Below are positions 61,179 through 64,000 of a DNA stretch of 64,000 nucleotides, piece by piece. Below the pieces are notes generated by a model. It was not told the origin of the DNA and did not search any database. It worked only from the letters and a program-made list of their open reading frames with translations. The translations under genes were made by a program, and so were the position numbers. The stretch covers positions 1 through 64,000 of the forward strand of contig CAJQOH010000016.1 of the NCBI GenBank assembly GCA_905479915.1. The letters run 5' to 3'. The stretch is from an uncultured Flavobacteriales bacterium (GTDB lineage: Bacteria; Bacteroidota; Bacteroidia; Flavobacteriales_E; Vicingaceae). Position 1 is the stretch's first letter; every line of letters begins with the position of its first letter.

Positions 61179-61613
61179 TTAAGCAAAGAGATCTAATTCT
61201 CCGCCTTTTTCTTGTGATTCTCCTTGTACCTCAACTTCTTTCTCTAGTGTATTTACAATCGGTGTAGAGATGGAAGCAACTTTTTTTACAGAGGTTTTCT
61301 TTCCATTTTTATTGGCTAGTTCTTCTTTTTTCTTTGCTTCAATTGAAGCCATTGCCTTATCGTGCCATTGAATGTTAGCAATTACTCCTGTTGCTTTTTC
61401 TAAGGGTTGTTTGATAGTAGCAATAAAATCATTGTCTAATTCGGTTGCTGTTCCTTTAATGTTTAAAGGTGGAATACTGTTTATTGCATCTTTACTATTG
61501 GGTTTGGGGTGTAGTGCTATAATTAAGTTATTCCCCGATTTACTGATTTTAAGGTTAAGGTCGGTATCCTCGTTCATTAATTCTGATAGCTGTGTAAAAA
61601 ATTGATTTTCCAT
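61179..61613 (-). CDS. PRTRC system protein E
   Basis: 144 aa. N-terminal domain with NQFFTQLSELMNEDTDLNLK and NLIIALHPKPNSKDA, then PPLNIKGTATELDNDFIATI, the family core as I recall it; the C-terminal 40 residues are a charged, low-complexity tail (KKEELANKNGKKTSVKKVAS). First PRTRC gene of the cassette here. Its role is unknown. PRTRC-D, A and the ParB-type gene usually near this set are not in the window. Confidence 0.85.
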   Translation of the reverse strand: MENQFFTQLSELMNEDTDLNLKISKSGNNLIIALHPKPNSKDAINSIPPLNIKGTATELDNDFIATIKQPLEKATGVIANIQWHDKAMASIEAKKKEELANKNGKKTSVKKVASISTPIVNTLEKEVEVQGESQEKGGELDLFA

Positions 61614-61632
61614 TGTTATTGAGTTTTAGTGA

Positions 61633-61824
61633 TTAATTTAAGTCTGTTGGGGAGATATAGAAACCGTTACCATTTATGTCTAGCCTTACCTCTTTTTGTA
61701 TAAATAAGCAGAGGTATTTACAAAATTTAATGGCTTCTGAACGGTTTTTAAAGGAGAGTAATTTTTTAGGTTGTCTCTCCCATTTTCGTTTATCTCTCTT
61801 GGTTCTAATTTCAAATTCTTTCAT
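61633..61824 (-). CDS. Small basic unknown protein
   Basis: 63 aa, Lys/Arg-rich (IRTKRDKRKWERQPKKLLSF), then NRSEAIKFCKYLCLFIQKEV and a beta-like tail DINGNGFYISP. No domain recognised. Separated by one base from the upstream gene and by 19 bp from PRTRC-E, so it belongs to the operon. Nucleic-acid binding is possible given its charge. Confidence 0.55.
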   Translation of the reverse strand: MKEFEIRTKRDKRKWERQPKKLLSFKNRSEAIKFCKYLCLFIQKEVRLDINGNGFYISPTDLN

Positions 61825-61825
61825 A

Positions 61826-62086
61826 CTAGCTTTGTTGTTTATTAATAATGTTCTTGATTTGTAGATAGTTATTACTGTCCTCTGCTATGTCTTTATGTTC
61901 ACAAGTAGAGTTTAGCCCATCAGCAGAACCAATGAACACAATTAAGGCTTGAAACATATTATAAAAGTGTCCTTTAACATAATCTTGATAGTACTTGCTT
62001 TCAATGAATTTTTGTGCTAATTCTTCAAGGGTTAAATCGTACTTGTTTGATATTTTGTTGTCTTTGTATAGTTTAATTTTTTTCAT
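61826..62086 (-). CDS. Small unknown protein
   Basis: 86 aa, helical (LTLEELAQKFIESKYYQDYV, YNMFQALIVFIGSADGLNST). No family recognised. It stops one base before the next gene's start, in an operon with the methylase-like gene upstream (gap 21 bp). Confidence 0.55.
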   Translation of the reverse strand: MKKIKLYKDNKISNKYDLTLEELAQKFIESKYYQDYVKGHFYNMFQALIVFIGSADGLNSTCEHKDIAEDSNNYLQIKNIINKQQS

Positions 62087-62107
62087 AGGGTTTTGTTTAA
62101 ATGGTTT

Positions 62108-62962
62108 TTAGAATAGTGATAGTTGCTGATTTTCAATAATTTTTGTTAATACTTTTTTCGTTTCTGCCCTTATTGGCTTATCGTTTTTATTTGATTCAAT
62201 TTGTTGTTCAAAATCAAGTATTACTTGCTCTTGTTTCAATTCAATTTCTTGCTTCTTTTCGGGGCTTTCTTGATGTAGTTGTTTGATTTGAGGCATCAAA
62301 CTTGATAGCTTTGGATTAGTGTTTATATCAATTCTAAGTCTAGGAAAACCATATATTTTATAGGATTGGTAAAACTCCATTGAAAGGCTATTCATATTCG
62401 CTATTTCGCCTGTCATACCGTTAAGGAATAGATTTATAGCTGCCATCTTACAACATATTGGGTCAAGGTCTGCTCCATAAAATCGCATTTCGGGATTTAC
62501 TTTTTTTCCCGATAATAGCATTTGACCAGAACCGCACGTAGGGTCTAATATCTTTTTGCCTTTCAATTCTTCGGGGTTATCTCCCAAAGTCATTAAAGCC
62601 ATCATATCTGAAATGTGGGGAGGGGTAAAAAACTGCCCTTTTCGACTATTACTAAATCTTTCCATATAGAAATGACCCAAAATGTCATTCGCTCCGATTT
62701 TATGTAACTGGTCTTTTTCAAGTCCTGTAGTATCTCCCCCCGATTCCATACTCATAATTAATTGTGCTAACAATTCGGGAAATAGGCTAAAGGTTTCTTT
62801 TTTGTATCTACTAACAACTTGTAGATATTCAGTTTCATACTGTTGTTGACTAAATGCGTAAATTGTAATGTCTAAAAAATCATTAAAAGCATCGTACTCA
62901 TTCAATCCGTAGCTGATTTTATCAAAAATCTTTGCAAATGGTTTTGGGTCTAGTCCGTACAT
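62108..62962 (-). CDS. N-6 DNA methylase-like protein without visible NPPY motif
   Basis: 284 aa. N-terminal helical region about 1-100, then RKGQFFTPPHISDMM (the usual pre-motif of type I/IIG N6-methylases), motif I LDPTCGSGQMLL (140-150) and YGADLDPICCKMAAINLFLNG (motif II-like). The catalytic (N/D)PP(Y/F) motif expected about 60 residues later is absent: that region reads NSLSMEFYQSYKIYGFPRL. Length and the lack of a specificity domain argue against a working R-M enzyme. It may bind AdoMet or DNA without methylating. Confidence 0.75.
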   Translation of the reverse strand: MYGLDPKPFAKIFDKISYGLNEYDAFNDFLDITIYAFSQQQYETEYLQVVSRYKKETFSLFPELLAQLIMSMESGGDTTGLEKDQLHKIGANDILGHFYMERFSNSRKGQFFTPPHISDMMALMTLGDNPEELKGKKILDPTCGSGQMLLSGKKVNPEMRFYGADLDPICCKMAAINLFLNGMTGEIANMNSLSMEFYQSYKIYGFPRLRIDINTNPKLSSLMPQIKQLHQESPEKKQEIELKQEQVILDFEQQIESNKNDKPIRAETKKVLTKIIENQQLSLF

Positions 62963-62968
62963 CTTTAA

Positions 62969-63238
62969 TTATTTAATAGTGTAAGTATCAACTGCTTTCT
63001 CTCCATCATAAAGGGTAATTTCTCCTTTAATAAATCCCATCGTTTCCAAAACCACGTATTCGGTGTATATTTCGTGGTTTGCTCGTCCTTGTTCGTTATC
63101 TTGATAGTTCACGCCTATTATATTGTTCCAAATAACTAGGATTGAACTACCATCGTTACTAGCTAGGATTTTTTGATTGTTTTGACGAATTGATAATTCA
63201 TTATTTGATTCAAAACTTTGTCTTTTTGGCTTGTTCAT
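62969..63238 (-). CDS. Small unknown protein
   Basis: 89 aa; polar N-terminus (KPKRQSFESNNELSIRQNNQ) then a beta-rich C-terminal half (YTEYVVLETMGFIKGEITLY). Six bp before the methylase-like gene, same operon. Family not recognised. Confidence 0.55.
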   Translation of the reverse strand: MNKPKRQSFESNNELSIRQNNQKILASNDGSSILVIWNNIIGVNYQDNEQGRANHEIYTEYVVLETMGFIKGEITLYDGEKAVDTYTIK

Positions 63239-63274
63239 GGATTTTGTTTTATGGGGGATTACTCCCCCAATTAA

Positions 63275-63763
63275 TTAATTTGCAATTCTTTGCTTTTGAT
63301 TCTTCCCATTTTTAGTGATTTTTTCCTCTCCATAGAATCCTTTAATTTGATCGTAGGTTAAAACTCCTTTAGATTTCTTTCGATATCCTTTAGGGGAGAA
63401 ATACCATTGCTCTTTTGCTTTAGAGAATCCACGTTTAAGGGTTTCGCCTGTATCAATGGCTTTAATCTGTTCCTTTATTGGCTTAGTATCTCCTTCTAAC
63501 CATATCCAAGAACCACAAACAACAATTGTAATACCTTCAATATTTAGTAATTGATTAATGATGTCCGCATACTCTTTAGAGTTCCATTGCTCGGCTTCTC
63601 CTTTAAATTTTTCACTTTCGGGTTTGAATGCGTGAAACTGATTAAGCATTTCTTGAAAATCTGCGGTTAATCCTCCTTTATCGGGATGCAGTTTTAATGC
63701 TAGTTTTTTGTATAGGGTCTTTGCCTCGTCTAAGGTTTTACAACCTTGAAAATAGTTTTGCAT
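63275..63763 (-). CDS. J-domain (DnaJ-like) protein of the mobile element
   Basis: 162 aa. N-terminal J-domain half with KTLYKKLALKLHPDKGGL (HPD at 26-28), followed by a unique region (KEYADIINQLLNIEGITIVV, GSWIWLEGDTKPIKEQI) and a basic tail. Helix IV and the G/F region of DnaJ are missing, so it is a truncated J-protein such as phages and plasmids carry to recruit host DnaK, for example to replication complexes. Family beyond the J-domain unknown. Confidence 0.8.
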   Translation of the reverse strand: MQNYFQGCKTLDEAKTLYKKLALKLHPDKGGLTADFQEMLNQFHAFKPESEKFKGEAEQWNSKEYADIINQLLNIEGITIVVCGSWIWLEGDTKPIKEQIKAIDTGETLKRGFSKAKEQWYFSPKGYRKKSKGVLTYDQIKGFYGEEKITKNGKNQKQRIAN

Positions 63764-63796
63764 TATTATATTATTGAATGAATAAAAATTGATTTG

Positions 63797-63819
63797 AAGC
63801 CTTAGAATTAATAAGGCTT
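63797..63819 (-). terminator. Weak hairpin after the right-edge gene
   Basis: AAGCCTTA (63797-63804) pairs with TAAGGCTT (63812-63819); on the minus strand only a poor T-tract follows, so termination is uncertain. Confidence 0.35.
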
Positions 63820-63833
63820 TAAACCTTTATTAA

Positions 63834-64000
63834 TTATGCTCCTAAATAGATAGCAGTTGAAATAATTAACCCAATAATTGAGATTAAAAAGAGTTTATAA
63901 AAACGCTTTTTTTTGTTTGGGTTATTTGCTTTTGATAAGTAAGTAGGGAAATTAAAATAATCCTCACTTTGAATTGCGTTAAGCTCTTGGTTAACGGCTT
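63834..64000 (-). CDS. C-terminus of a membrane protein, cut by the window edge
   Basis: A minus-strand frame enters at the right edge and stops at 63834. The visible end reads QELNAIQSEDYFNFPTYLSK, a basic stretch (NNPNKKKRFYKL) and a final hydrophobic helix (FLISIIGLIISTAIYLGA). A tail-anchored or C-terminally membrane-bound protein of the mobile element; nothing more can be said. Confidence 0.55.
   Translation of the reverse strand, partial: AVNQELNAIQSEDYFNFPTYLSKANNPNKKKRFYKLFLISIIGLIISTAIYLGA

Larger units (their letters stand above)
57181..64000. mobile_element. One end of an integrative element carrying a PRTRC cassette
   Basis: From the tRNA-like attachment remnant to the right edge, gene content changes abruptly: phased repeats, an XRE regulator, five PRTRC-family genes, an N6-methylase-like gene, a J-domain gene and several short unknown genes, all leftward. 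PRTRC cassettes are known from plasmids and integrative elements. No integrase, relaxase or partition gene is inside the window, so element class and the second boundary are unknown. Confidence 0.7.

Noticed and set aside
62108-62962. Type I restriction-modification or other defence system
   Set aside because: No specificity or restriction subunit nearby, and the catalytic methylase motif is not visible.

Overview
The window is AT-rich DNA of a member of the Bacteroidota, most likely a marine or aquatic Flavobacteriales. Indicators are many secreted proteins with C-terminal type IX secretion (T9SS) sorting domains, a PorP/SprF protein next to PorE-like TPR/PD40/OmpA proteins, a GWxTD-domain protein, lineage-restricted DUF6495 and DUF6428 proteins, and promoter-like -7 elements of the form TAnnTTTG. 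Positions 1-57180 read as ordinary chromosome. From about 57181 to the right edge the DNA reads as one end of an integrated mobile element.

Layout, left: a truncated secreted propeller protein and a dead fragment of a gliding-type C-terminal domain (1-530). Next comes an envelope/T9SS-like locus (923-9026): two PorE-architecture proteins, a TPR sensor kinase, a LuxR-type response regulator and a PorP/SprF protein. Then follow a fused phosphoglycerol-transferase-like/GDPD-like membrane protein, tRNA-Ser(UGA), a GWxTD protein with a glycosyltransferase, PBP4 with a DUF6495 partner, and an arsenic operon (arsR, DUF6428, aquaporin, small protein, arsC) behind a perfect palindromic operator. dnaA (20600) is followed by a short tyrosine-phosphatase/methyltransferase operon that begins with a 46-aa membrane peptide.

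Layout, middle: MscS; an XRE regulator with a membrane protein under a palindromic operator; a long leftward operon of Fe-S oxidoreductase-type proteins, MlaD and an amidase, divergent from lptD; uvrA; an orphan ECF sigma factor; RidA with a pentapeptide/potassium-channel fusion; and a divergent pair of a cysteine-sulfinate-decarboxylase-like enzyme and a cysteine dioxygenase with all cofactor residues, which together imply hypotaurine/taurine synthesis. A run of T9SS cargo follows (44298-55840): a propeller protein, a CotH protein, two near-identical arylsulfotransferase-like proteins and a 1515-aa surface protein. A fatty acid desaturase closes the chromosomal part.

Layout, right: at 57181-57198 lies an 18-bp remnant that looks like the 3' end of tRNA-Asp, directly followed (leftward) by a tRNA-type terminator. 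Beyond it are phased 12-bp repeats, an XRE regulator and a leftward PRTRC cassette (E, C, F, B, ThiF). PRTRC-C is ubiquitin-like and ends in Gly, PRTRC-B is E2-like with a Cys in an NGxxCL context, and ThiF is E1-like, so the element carries the parts of a protein-conjugation pathway of unknown target. Upstream in the element are small unknown proteins, an N6-methylase-like protein without a visible NPPY motif and a J-domain protein. No integrase or relaxase is inside the window. All assignments are from reading the sequence; no searches were run.
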